NCBI RefSeq assembly: GCF_026712245.1
Contig: NZ_JAPPUY010000005.1
Location: forward strand, 1-64,000
Length of the DNA stretch: 64,000 nt
Reading direction: 5' to 3'
Origin: Roseateles hydrophilus
GTDB lineage: Bacteria > Pseudomonadota > Gammaproteobacteria > Burkholderiales > Burkholderiaceae_C
Position 1 is the stretch's first letter. Each line of letters opens with the position of its first letter. Positions 27,603 through 35,624 of this stretch are shown here, piece by piece. The translations under genes and the position numbers were made by a program. Below the pieces are notes generated by a model, which did not search any database, had not been told where the DNA came from, and worked only from the letters and a program-made list of their open reading frames with translations.

Positions 27603-28319
27603 TCAGCCGCCCCGCGTGCGGTCCTGCCGCTGGAACCACGCAAGCGCATCGTCGAGATGAGACGGCTGGAAATCCGGCCACAGCTCATCGACGACATAGA
27701 TGTCCGCATAGACCGACTGCACCGGCAGGAAGCCGCTCAGCCGGCGACCACCGCCCCACCGGACGATCAGTTCCATCCTGGAGACCTGATCGGATTGCAG
27801 CTGGCCGGTGCGCAGCCCGTCGAGATCCCACTCCCAGCCGTAGTTGACGAGGAAGTTGACCTTGATGCCGCCGCTGCATCGTTGCCTGAAGGGCTTGAGC
27901 TCGGGCGGGAACACCGGTGAACGGTCATCACCGACCACCAGCAGCGCAGCGCCGCGACGGGCGACTTCCAGCGCGAACGCAACGCGGGCAGATCGGAAAT
28001 GCTCGGTCTGCACACTGGGCCGGCGGGTGTTGTCCTGCGTGAAGCCGTACACGGAGACTTCTTCCACGCCGAGTTGCTGACACTGCTCGAACAAGCCCAG
28101 GCCCGGCGCGATGCCGTGCGCGTAGCCGGCCTCTTTGGGAAGCGTCTTGCTTGTCGCCCAGCGACGGTTCCCGTCCGGGATGAAGCCGATGTGGCGGGGA
28201 AGAACCATGCGTCCCTTCGGTGGGGTTTTGAAAACCGAATGCTCGCTGGATGAACGCCGCATCACTGAAAGGTCTCCGCTTGGAAGGAGGTCAGCGACCA
28301 GAGCGCCAGCCATGCTCAT
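27603..28319 (-). CDS. Undecaprenyl-diphosphate-synthase-like cis-prenyltransferase
   Basis: A 238-residue protein of the UppS fold. The signature FIPDGNRRWA matches the catalytic Asp region of cis-prenyltransferases (IMDGNGRW). VSVYGFTQDNTRRP corresponds to the second conserved region and ELIVRWGGGRRLSGF to the substrate-binding RxGGxxRxS motif. YADIYVVDELWPDF is the terminal metal site. It is a diverged paralogue, not the housekeeping copy. ATG 28208 is a plausible later start that places DGNRRW at the usual distance. Its place among copper genes suggests an envelope-related role; this is inference. Confidence 0.8.
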   Translation of the reverse strand: MSMAGALVADLLPSGDLSVMRRSSSEHSVFKTPPKGRMVLPRHIGFIPDGNRRWATSKTLPKEAGYAHGIAPGLGLFEQCQQLGVEEVSVYGFTQDNTRRPSVQTEHFRSARVAFALEVARRGAALLVVGDDRSPVFPPELKPFRQRCSGGIKVNFLVNYGWEWDLDGLRTGQLQSDQVSRMELIVRWGGGRRLSGFLPVQSVYADIYVVDELWPDFQPSHLDDALAWFQRQDRTRGG

Positions 28320-28358
28320 TGCGCGATAGGCGCCAAGGCGGGTGGCAGGTTCAGCACG

Positions 28359-28730
28359 TCAATGCCCGTGCTCGCTGGTCGACCGTACCGTTGCCCGCGG
28401 GGACTGCGCCATGCGACGGCATTCCTGTGCACAACGACGGCAAGCTTCGGCGCAGGCCAGGCAATGGTCCATCGTGTGCTTGCCGCACTCGTCGGCGCAC
28501 GCGTCGCAGATGTCAGCGCACAGTGCGCAGATCGCCTGAACGTGTTCACTGCCCCGCGCCATCGCCGCTGAAGCGAGTTGGCAGATGGCCGCGCAGTCCA
28601 TGTCGAGCGCGATGCAGCGCGCCATCATCTTGACGTCCTGCTCTTGAAGGCATGCAGTTGAACAGTGGTGACACGCGACAGCGCATTGGTCGCATGCTGC
28701 GATGCAGGTTGCATGCAGTTGGTGAGCCAT
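28359..28730 (-). CDS. Four-helix copper storage protein (Csp/DUF326)
   Basis: A 123-residue protein with 19 cysteines, nearly all in CxxxC pairs along helices: CIAACDQCAVACHHCSTAC, later CALCADICDACADECGKH and CLACAEACRRCAQEC. This is the pattern of Csp proteins, which store many Cu(I) ions inside a four-helix bundle. No signal peptide is seen, so it should be cytosolic (Csp3-like). The start at 28730 fits the family start (MAHQL...); a longer frame from 28781 adds 17 residues. Confidence 0.88.
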   Translation of the reverse strand: MAHQLHATCIAACDQCAVACHHCSTACLQEQDVKMMARCIALDMDCAAICQLASAAMARGSEHVQAICALCADICDACADECGKHTMDHCLACAEACRRCAQECRRMAQSPRATVRSTSEHGH

Positions 28731-29013
28731 GGGATGCTCCTTGAACGCGGAGGATTCCGCGTCGCACAGGCGGCAAGGCACGGTCCCGGCGAAACCCGCT
28801 CAAGACGCCCGCGTCAGCCGGAACCGCCCCCTGCCAGCGCATCGGGCGCGGCATGAGGCGGGAATCCGGCAGGCGGTGCAGACGCTCAGGTCATATCTAC
28901 AAACGTACTTGCCGGACCGAACGACGCTGCAATCGCCGCGCGGGCTGAATCTGAGTCACGACCAGGGCGGAAAAGAAGGGTCTTGGCGTCCACGAGGATT
29001 CCTTCCGAGAGGC
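28731..29013. other. Intergenic, nothing recognised
   Basis: Between the copper storage gene and the DUF411 gene I see no coding frame or clear signal. Confidence 0.35.
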
Positions 29014-29493
29014 TCAACGGAAGTAGGACTGGTACACGCGGGTGCTGCCGTCCTTGAGCACGAGCAGCACGTCGTAGGGCTGCGTCTGGTTGTCGAAGTC
29101 GGGGCCATCCATGCCGGGGCTGCCCAGGGGCATGCCTGGCACGGCCAAGCCGATGGCCGCGGGCTTCTCCTTTAGCAAGCGCTTGATCTCGCGCGCAGGC
29201 ACATGCCCTTCGATGGCATAGCCTTCGATCTTTGCCGTGTGGCATGAGCCCAGCTTGACGGGGATGCCCAAGGCCTGGCGCGCACCAGCGTTGCCGATGT
29301 CGTGGATCGTTCCAACGCCGATGCCCTGGGCCTCCAGGTGCTTGAGCCAGGTCTTGCAGCAGCCGCAGTCAGGAGACTTCCAGACCTCGACCTTGGCAGG
29401 CTTGGCGCTCGCGAGCGCTGGCAAGGACAACGCCACGGCGATGCCCACACTGGATTTGAGGATGCGGCGGCGATTCATCTTGATGCCCGCCAT
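29014..29493 (-). CDS. DUF411 metal-binding periplasmic protein
   Basis: A 159-residue protein with a Tat-like signal (NRRRILKSSVGIAVALSLPA). The mature part is DUF411: VEVWKSPDCGCCKTWLKHLE with a CxCC motif, then LGSCHTAKIEGYAIEGHVPA. Proteins of this type are routinely found in copper operons and are thought to bind Cu. Its ATG at 29493 overlaps the stop of the cupredoxin gene (TGATG). An internal ATG at 29478 would give the shorter MNRRR start. Confidence 0.85.
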   Translation of the reverse strand: MAGIKMNRRRILKSSVGIAVALSLPALASAKPAKVEVWKSPDCGCCKTWLKHLEAQGIGVGTIHDIGNAGARQALGIPVKLGSCHTAKIEGYAIEGHVPAREIKRLLKEKPAAIGLAVPGMPLGSPGMDGPDFDNQTQPYDVLLVLKDGSTRVYQSYFR

Positions 29494-30035
29494 CAGTGCT
29501 TGTGGTCGTGGCCGTCAGCCGCCTTGGCGCTCTTGGAGGCGGGTTTGCCACCGCCTTTGGCGACGGTGACCGCGCCCTTCATGCCAGCGTCGTAGTGGCC
29601 GGGCTGCAAGCAGGCGAAGTCGACCTTGCCGGCCTTCGTGAACTGCCAGACCACCTCGCCGGTCTTGCCGCCAGCCAGCGTGATCATGTTCGGGTCTTCA
29701 TGCTCCATCTCCGGGAACTTGAGCATCTGCTGGTAGTGCTCCTTGAGTTCCTTGTCAGTGCCGAGCACGAACTCGTGCTTGAGCTTGCCGGAGTTCTTGA
29801 TTCGGAAGCGGACCGTCTCGCCTTGCTTCACCTCAATGCTGGCCGGGTTGAAACGCATGCCGTCGGTCATGTCCACATCCACGGTGCGCGTGACCAAGGC
29901 GGGTTTGCCTGGCACGCCGATGGCGTTGTCGCCACCTTTGTCATGCCCGTGGCCGCCGGCGTGGGTGCCACCGGCGAAGGCCATGCTGCTGGCCGCGCAA
30001 AGGGTGACCATGGCGGTGAAAGTGCGGAGCTTCAT
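29493..30035 (-). CDS. Periplasmic cupredoxin (blue-copper-like)
   Basis: A 180-residue exported protein. After the signal peptide and a His-rich stretch (GGTHAGGHGHDKGG) comes a plastocyanin/azurin-like fold. Type 1 copper ligands are visible: His in GKLKHEFVLG, and Cys, His and Met in FACLQPGHYDAGMKG. The tail is again His-rich (DGHDHKH). It is paralogous to the protein at 37064. Probably it buffers or shuttles periplasmic copper. It is transcribed with the CusF-like and DUF411 genes. Confidence 0.88.
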   Translation of the reverse strand: MKLRTFTAMVTLCAASSMAFAGGTHAGGHGHDKGGDNAIGVPGKPALVTRTVDVDMTDGMRFNPASIEVKQGETVRFRIKNSGKLKHEFVLGTDKELKEHYQQMLKFPEMEHEDPNMITLAGGKTGEVVWQFTKAGKVDFACLQPGHYDAGMKGAVTVAKGGGKPASKSAKAADGHDHKH

Positions 30036-30117
30036 CAGTCGTTACTCTGGGTTGGGGTTGCTGGCGCGTGTCGGGAGGTGACTTGGCGATGCGCAGGTGG
30101 CGCAGTGGCGAAGCGCG

Positions 30118-30450
30118 TTAGGGTGCTTTCAACAGCTCGGTGACCTTGATCGAGCCGTCGACCTTGTCGGCCTTGAACTTGACTTGGTCACCGACCTTCA
30201 CGCTCCCGAGCACTGCCGGATCGGCGCGAAACACCATCGTCATGCCAGGCATGCCGAGGTTGTCGATCGGACCGTGCTTGAGCGTGATCTTGCCTTGGCT
30301 GACATCGATCTTCTTGACCTCGCCAACGGCGTAGGCAGCGCCTGCCGGGGCGCTGGCCGCCGGAGTGTCGTTGGCGGCCATCGCGGACCATGGCAATGCA
30401 GCGAAAGCGCTGGACAGCGCGACGGCCAGGGAAATGATGCGGAGTTTCAT
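30118..30450 (-). CDS. CusF-like periplasmic copper-binding protein
   Basis: A 110-residue protein with a signal peptide (SLAVALSSAFAALPWSAMA) and a CusF_Ec domain: KITLKHGPIDNLGMPGMTMV. The His and two Met ligands of CusF are kept, but the Trp that caps the metal (NWPAMTM in E. coli) is Met. Start 30450 is chosen because the signal peptide begins there. It heads the minus-strand operon that diverges from copRS, so it is likely under CopR control. Confidence 0.85.
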   Translation of the reverse strand: MKLRIISLAVALSSAFAALPWSAMAANDTPAASAPAGAAYAVGEVKKIDVSQGKITLKHGPIDNLGMPGMTMVFRADPAVLGSVKVGDQVKFKADKVDGSIKVTELLKAP

Positions 30451-30561
30451 GGCGGCTTTTCCTTCATACAACAGGGCAGTCCGGGGGAGCATCCCCCTTC
30501 GCAGCCAGCGTCGGAGCACACGGAAACCACTTTAGTGAGGCCGGAGGAACATCAAGCCCAC

Positions 30562-30589
30562 TTGAACATGACAGTTCTGTAATGTTCAA
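30562..30589. promoter_or_regulatory. CopR binding site (cop box) in divergent promoter
   Basis: A perfect 8+8 palindrome, TTGAACAT-N12-ATGTTCAA, contains TGACAGTTCTGTAA, which resembles the CusR/PcoR/CopR box (TGACA..T..TGT). It sits 41 bp before copR and 112 bp before the divergent CusF-like gene. Confidence 0.65.
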
Positions 30590-30629
30590 AACCTTCACCG
30601 ACTTGTGACCCTGCGTCACACTTGGCGCC

Positions 30630-31310
30630 ATGCGAATCCTGGTGATCGAAGATGAGGTCCGCTTGGCGGAGTACCTCCGAAAAGGACTGTCAGAAAACGG
30701 CTATGTGGTCGATGTCACCCATGACGGCATTGATGGCCGACACATGGCGCTGGAGGGCGAGTACGACCTCGTGCTGCTGGACGTGATGCTGCCTGGGATC
30801 GACGGCTTCGGCGTCCTGCGCGACTTGCGTGCGCAAAAGCAGACGCCTGTGCTGATGCTCACTGCCCGCGACAAGGTGGAGGACCGCGTCCAGGGTCTCA
30901 AAGGCGGTGCCGACGACTATCTGGTCAAGCCGTTCGCGTTCTCTGAACTGCTGGCCCGGGTCGAGGCGTTGTTGCGCCGCGGGTCGTCGGTCTCGGCGCA
31001 GGCCTCGACGCTGATGCGCCTTGGTGATCTGGAGGTGGATCTGGCCCGCCGCAAGGTCACGCGCGCGGGCAAGCGCCTTGACCTCACGCCGAAGGAGTTT
31101 GGTCTGCTGACGCTGTTGATGCGTCGTCACGGCGAGGTGTTGTCCCGCACCGTGCTGGCTGAGCAGGTGTGGGACCTGCATTTCGACAGCGAGACCAATG
31201 TCATTGATGTGGCGGTCCGGCGACTTCGCGCGAAGCTCGACGAAGGCTTCGAAACACCCTTGCTGCACACGGTGCGTGGCGTCGGCTATGTGCTCGAGGT
31301 GCGTGAGTGA
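30630..31310 (+). CDS. copR: Copper-responsive OmpR-type response regulator
   Basis: A 226-residue regulator. The receiver domain begins [20 protein letters not shown] with the phosphoacceptor Asp51 in [10 protein letters not shown] and Lys in [11 protein letters not shown]-terminal winged helix ([15 protein letters not shown], then [15 protein letters not shown]) binds DNA. It matches the CopR/CusR/IrlR group in length and order. Its stop overlaps the kinase start by 4 bases. The palindrome at 30562-30589 is its likely site. Confidence 0.9.
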   Translation: MRILVIEDEVRLAEYLRKGLSENGYVVDVTHDGIDGRHMALEGEYDLVLLDVMLPGIDGFGVLRDLRAQKQTPVLMLTARDKVEDRVQGLKGGADDYLVKPFAFSELLARVEALLRRGSSVSAQASTLMRLGDLEVDLARRKVTRAGKRLDLTPKEFGLLTLLMRRHGEVLSRTVLAEQVWDLHFDSETNVIDVAVRRLRAKLDEGFETPLLHTVRGVGYVLEVRE

Positions 31311-32713
31311 GCGGGTCCGCACCCGGCAACCATTTGCTACCGCGCTCCATGGCGCTGCGACTGACCCTGGCCCTTGCTGCACTCGCAATCGCCGTGTTTG
31401 CCAGCGTCGCCTTACTGCTGCATCAGGGTCTGGAAGAAGAGATCGGCAATGCCCGAGCGCAAGACCTGGAGGGCAAGGTCGACATCGTGCGACACCTGCT
31501 GGAAGAAGTGCAGCAGCCGCAGGACCTGGAGTCGTTCACGCATCACCTCAACGACGTGTTGATTGGCGACGGACGGATCCGCATCTGGCTGCTGTCCACG
31601 GACGGCGGCCTGCTCTACGGCGGCCAGAAACGGCCGCTCGTGAGGCCCGCGACCCATCGCCGCCCGGGCCTGATGGAGGTGGTTCGCGAGGATGGCCTCG
31701 TCATGGAAGGCCGCCTCGTGCTGTTGCAGCCGGATGCGGTGCTCAGCGCGCGCGAGCTGATCGTTGCTGTGGACACCCGCCCTCAACAGGCGCTGCTGAG
31801 GCGCTATGGGGCTCGCTTGGCCACGGTATGCAGCGCAGGCGTCGCGTTGACGGTGCTGTTGGCGGGGGCGATCGCGTGGCGTTCGTTACGGCCGGTACAG
31901 CGCCTCTCGCGGGAAGCGGCCGCGCTCAACCCGCAATCGCTGTCAGCGAGGCTGTCCCCGGTCGAAACCACTGAGCTTCAGACGCTGGTCCACGCCTTCA
32001 ACCGCGCGCTCGACCGGGTCGAGGCGGCTTACGAACAGCTGGAGGGCTTCAGTGCCGATGTCGCCCACGAGCTGCGCACGCCTTTGGCGACCATGATCCA
32101 GGGTGCTGAAGTAGCGCTGCACCGGGAGCGCCCGGCCTCAGAGCTGCGAGAGACGCTGCAAGTGAATCTGGAGGTGCTGCGGGAGTTGGCGGGTCTCGTC
32201 ACCAACATGCAGTTTCTGGCGCGCGCGGACAAAGGGGAGCTGGCGGAGCAACTGTGTGCCACGGACCTTCGCGCGGAGGCTGAGCATGTGGCGGAGTACT
32301 TCGAGCCGCTGCTGGATCAGCAGAACCTTCGGCTGCTGATCGAGGGCGATGCAAGAGCGGTCGCCAACCCGACGCTGATACGCCGGGCCCTGGTGAACCT
32401 GGTCGGCAACGCCACCCGGTTCACCGCGGATGGCGGCGCCATTCACGTCGAAATTGGCGCGCACGGCGACCAGGTGCGCATGGCTGTGCGCAATCCAGGG
32501 GTCGGCATCCCAGCGGAGCTGTTGCCACGGCTGTTCGACCGTTTCGTGCGTGGCGACAGCGCCAGGCAGCATTCCGGCAGTCACCAGGGGTTGGGCCTTG
32601 CCATCGTGCGGGCGATTGCCGTGATGCACGGAGGGCGGGTCTTCGCTCGGTCGGACAACGGGTGGACAGAGATCGGCCTGGAGTGGCCATCCGGGACCAC
32701 GAGCGCTGGATGA
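31307..32713 (+). CDS. copS: Copper-sensing histidine kinase
   Basis: A 468-residue membrane kinase. One helix lies near residues 10-30 ([20 protein letters not shown]), followed by a ~150-residue periplasmic sensor, a second helix ([17 protein letters not shown]), HAMP, then HisKA with [18 protein letters not shown] (His near residue 254) and an HATPase with LVGNATRFT and [10 protein letters not shown]. It follows the heavy-metal sensor kinase layout (CusS/CopS/IrlS). It phosphorylates CopR, encoded with it. Confidence 0.9.
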   Translation: MSGSAPGNHLLPRSMALRLTLALAALAIAVFASVALLLHQGLEEEIGNARAQDLEGKVDIVRHLLEEVQQPQDLESFTHHLNDVLIGDGRIRIWLLSTDGGLLYGGQKRPLVRPATHRRPGLMEVVREDGLVMEGRLVLLQPDAVLSARELIVAVDTRPQQALLRRYGARLATVCSAGVALTVLLAGAIAWRSLRPVQRLSREAAALNPQSLSARLSPVETTELQTLVHAFNRALDRVEAAYEQLEGFSADVAHELRTPLATMIQGAEVALHRERPASELRETLQVNLEVLRELAGLVTNMQFLARADKGELAEQLCATDLRAEAEHVAEYFEPLLDQQNLRLLIEGDARAVANPTLIRRALVNLVGNATRFTADGGAIHVEIGAHGDQVRMAVRNPGVGIPAELLPRLFDRFVRGDSARQHSGSHQGLGLAIVRAIAVMHGGRVFARSDNGWTEIGLEWPSGTTSAG

Positions 32714-32804
32714 CGAACTTGTAATGCGCCCGTGGCCTTGGTGTTGGTGAGGTTTTTCTAGAGTCAATTGTGTGCACAAGGCACGCCTTTGAAAGGACCC
32801 CACC

Positions 32805-33098
32805 ATGAAGACCTTCCTGATCTCTGCAACTGTCGCCGTCGCGCTCGCGGGCATGGCCGCTCAGGCCCAAGCAAGCGACGCACTGGCCAACGCTGTCCAG
32901 GCGTCCGTCGAGCTTCGTGATGGCTCGACGCTCCACATCTTCAAGGACGGAAAGATGGCGAAGGAAGACGCTTTTGGCCGCGCGGTTTACCTCAAGCGAG
33001 GCGAGGTTCTCACTGCCAAGGACGGTCGACAGATCACCGCCGTCGGCAACGAAGTCGCCCGCCTGGAGCGCCTGCTGAAGGACGGGCATACGGGGTGA
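32805..33098 (+). CDS. copK: CopK-like periplasmic copper-binding protein
   Basis: A 97-residue protein. After the signal peptide (TFLISATVAVALAGMAAQAQ) the mature part carries VELRDGSTLHIFKDGKMAKE, then GEVLTAKDGRQITAVGNEVARL, matching the pattern of Cupriavidus metallidurans CopK (LQDGSKVHVFKDGKMGMENKFG, GNEIFRLD). CopK binds Cu(I) and Cu(II) cooperatively in the periplasm. It lies after copRS. Fewer methionines than in C. metallidurans CopK are seen. Confidence 0.8.
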   Translation: MKTFLISATVAVALAGMAAQAQASDALANAVQASVELRDGSTLHIFKDGKMAKEDAFGRAVYLKRGEVLTAKDGRQITAVGNEVARLERLLKDGHTG

Positions 33099-33211
33099 GC
33101 TGAAGGCTGGGTGGCCGCTTGGTGCCGCAGACGGTGAACTGGTCTGGCATGCAGCCTGGTCGTTACGACCATCCCGTGTTCAGCAGCCGCCGGCTGAGAT
33201 AGAGTTTCTGG

Positions 33212-33640
33212 ATGCGCGCAACGCTTCGCTGCTTCCTGATCAGCCTGCTGATCCTGGCTTTGCCCCTCAAGGGGCTGGCGGCTGCCGGCGACATGGCCTG
33301 CGGCCCAGCGCATTCGGGTACCGAATCGGGTGAGCATCACCACGCGGCGGACAGCGCTTCAGACCATCACCACGCGCACGCGGTCATCACGCTTGCCGTG
33401 GCGCATGAAGTGTCGGGTGCAATGCTGGCCGATGGTGAACACAGCTCGAGCAAGGCGGACGTGTCACCAGCCACCAAGTGCATGAAGTGCGCGCCGTGCT
33501 GCGGCGCTGCAATGCCCCATGCCGGGTCACCCACGCTGGCGACGGCGTTCAACGCCGATACGGTATTGCAGGACATCCGCTACCTTGCCGTGGGCGGCCG
33601 GATCGACCGCATTGATCGCCCCCCTCGAAGCCACTCCTGA
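33212..33640 (+). CDS. Exported His/Cys-rich copper-associated protein
   Basis: A 142-residue protein with a signal peptide (LISLLILALPLKGLAAAG). The mature part has metal-ligand clusters: SGEHHHAADSASDHHHAHA and KCMKCAPCCGAAMPH. The layout resembles CopL/DUF2946-type proteins encoded near copper operons, but I cannot assign a family with certainty. It probably binds copper in the periplasm. It lies between copK and the TolC/multicopper-oxidase operon. Confidence 0.6.
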   Translation: MRATLRCFLISLLILALPLKGLAAAGDMACGPAHSGTESGEHHHAADSASDHHHAHAVITLAVAHEVSGAMLADGEHSSSKADVSPATKCMKCAPCCGAAMPHAGSPTLATAFNADTVLQDIRYLAVGGRIDRIDRPPRSHS

Positions 33641-33768
33641 GTCGACCTAGCGGATGTGCCTGAGCGCCCATCCGCGAGCTGGCCCTGTTCGACCGCGTGA
33701 CCCCGTGCGCCTGCTGAATCGGCAGGGGCTGCCGGCGGCACTTCGATCTACTTTCCCGAGAGGAATCT

Positions 33769-34188
33769 ATGTCCCGCTTCTCACCGAACGACGGGCGTTC
33801 TGACGTCCGCGCGGCCAAGCCATCCTGCGCCGCGGCCATGAGCTTGAGCTTGAGCTTGATCCTGTGCGCGGCCATCTTGCCTGCGCAGGCGCAGACGGCC
33901 ACCGCAAAGGCCGGTCCGGCCGACCCCACCGATTCGCGAGCCAGCGTGCCAGCGGTTCAATACTCCAGCGCGCTCGCCCGCTACCGCCCCATCCAGGAAA
34001 CGCCGCCTGTGTCGTGGCGGCAAGCCAACGAGAAGGCCAACCAGGCCGGTGGATGGCGGGCTTACGCCCGCGAGAAAGCGGAGGCGGATGACCGGCCGGC
34101 AGGCCCGGCCGCCCCTGCCTCCCCGGCTTCCCAAGTCGCAAAACCCGCTCCCGCTGCAAAGGGCCATGAAGGCCATGCGCCCCGTTGA
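33769..34188 (+). CDS. Small exported protein heading the TolC/multicopper-oxidase operon
   Basis: A 139-residue protein with a hydrophobic signal (SLSLSLILCAAILPAQAQ). The mature region contains VQYSSALARYRPIQETPPVS and ANEKANQAGGWRAYAREKAE, then an Ala/Pro-rich tail ending GHEGHAPR. I do not know its function. It lies 13 bp before the TolC-like gene, with which it must be co-transcribed. AGAGGAAT precedes the ATG. Confidence 0.6.
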   Translation: MSRFSPNDGRSDVRAAKPSCAAAMSLSLSLILCAAILPAQAQTATAKAGPADPTDSRASVPAVQYSSALARYRPIQETPPVSWRQANEKANQAGGWRAYAREKAEADDRPAGPAAPASPASQVAKPAPAAKGHEGHAPR

Positions 34189-34201
34189 AGGAGCCCCACC
34201 C

Positions 34202-35605
34202 ATGACACGATTCCGACTTCCCCTTTCCCTGCTGGCCGTCGCCGTGCTGGCGGGATGCGCTTCCGTGGAGCGCGGCGCGGCGCTCAAGAATGTGCAGTCG
34301 CTGACCAAGACGCACACCGATCAAACGCTGACGGTCGATCGCTCTCCCGAAGACCTGACTCGCACAAACGGCAAGGTGGCGGAGCTGCTACGCCAACCCC
34401 TCGGTGTCGACGCCGCAGTGCAGATCGCGCTGCTGAACAACCGCAACCTGCAGGCGCGGCTGCAACAGCTGGGCATCACCGAGGCCGAAGTCAGCCAGGC
34501 GTCCAGGCTGCCCAACCCCGGGTTCAGCTTTGGCCGCCTCACCAAGGGCGACGAGGTCGAGCTGGAGCGGGGGCTGCATGTCAACCTCGCCCGCTTGCTG
34601 ACGCTGCCGCTGGTCAGCCGGCTCGAGGAGCGCCGGCTGCAGTCGGTCCAGCGTGAAGTGGCGATGGATGTGCTGACCCTTGCCGCCGACACGCGCAAGG
34701 CCTGGGTGCAGGCCGTGGCAGCTGGCGAGAGCCTGCGCTACATGCATCAGGTGCAGGAGGCCGCGGAGGCCAGCGCCGAGCTGGCTCGCCGGCTGCAGCA
34801 GGCCGGCAACGTCAGCGCGCTGATGCGCCTGCGCGAGCAGGGCTTCTACGCCGATGCAGCGCTTGGCCTGGCCCGCTCAGAGCAGATCCATCGCTCCGCC
34901 CGTGAGCGCCTGGCCCGTCTGCTCGGGCTGTGGGGCGAGCAGCTGGCCTTCAAGCTCCCCGAGCGCCTGCCGGACCTGCCGGACGCGCCCAAGGACCAGC
35001 CGGACATCGAGCACCAGGCTCTGAGCCAGCGTCTCGATGTGCAGGCGGCGCGTCTGTCGGCCGAACAAACGGCGAAGAACCTGCGGCTGACCCGGGTGAC
35101 GCGCTTCATCAGCGTTTTCGAACTGGGCCTCGTCCGCAACACGTCGAACGAAGCGCCACGCCAGACCGGCTGGGAGGTCGGCCTGGAGCTGCCACTATTC
35201 GACTGGGGCGGCGCGCGCACTGCCAAGGCCGAGGGTCTCTACATGCAGTCCCTGCATCAGGCCGCAGCGACGGCGATCAACGCCCGCTCGGAGGTCCGCG
35301 AGGCCTACGGCAACTACCGCGCCAGCTACGACATCGCCCGTCATCACCGGGACGAGATCGTGCCTTTGAAAAAGCGCATCTCCGAGGAGCAGGTGCTTCG
35401 CTACAACGGCATGCTGATCGGGGTGTTCGAGCTGCTCGCCGACGCGCGCTCTCAGATCAGCAGCGTCAATGCGTCCATCGACGCGCTGCGTGATTTCTGG
35501 CTCGCCAAGGCGGATCTCGACGCCGCGCTGATCGGCCGCGCCTCCCTCTCCATGCCGACCGCATCTGCCGGCGCCGCCAGCGCCGAAGCAGGCGCTGGTC
35601 ACTGA
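34202..35605 (+). CDS. TolC-family outer-membrane lipoprotein
   Basis: A 467-residue outer-membrane efflux protein. The signal peptide ends in the lipobox LAGC (LAVAVLAGCASVERG), so it is lipid-anchored. Two OEP regions follow: VDAAVQIALLNNRNLQARLQ early, and a second half with SEVREAYGNYRASYDIARHH. No pump genes accompany it, so it may work as a stand-alone secretion or copper-binding outer-membrane component next to the multicopper oxidase, as in other Burkholderiales copper islands (inference). ATG 34202 is set by the lipoprotein signal. Confidence 0.85.
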   Translation: MTRFRLPLSLLAVAVLAGCASVERGAALKNVQSLTKTHTDQTLTVDRSPEDLTRTNGKVAELLRQPLGVDAAVQIALLNNRNLQARLQQLGITEAEVSQASRLPNPGFSFGRLTKGDEVELERGLHVNLARLLTLPLVSRLEERRLQSVQREVAMDVLTLAADTRKAWVQAVAAGESLRYMHQVQEAAEASAELARRLQQAGNVSALMRLREQGFYADAALGLARSEQIHRSARERLARLLGLWGEQLAFKLPERLPDLPDAPKDQPDIEHQALSQRLDVQAARLSAEQTAKNLRLTRVTRFISVFELGLVRNTSNEAPRQTGWEVGLELPLFDWGGARTAKAEGLYMQSLHQAAATAINARSEVREAYGNYRASYDIARHHRDEIVPLKKRISEEQVLRYNGMLIGVFELLADARSQISSVNASIDALRDFWLAKADLDAALIGRASLSMPTASAGAASAEAGAGH

Positions 35606-35624
35606 AGCTTCCCAAGGAACTGAC

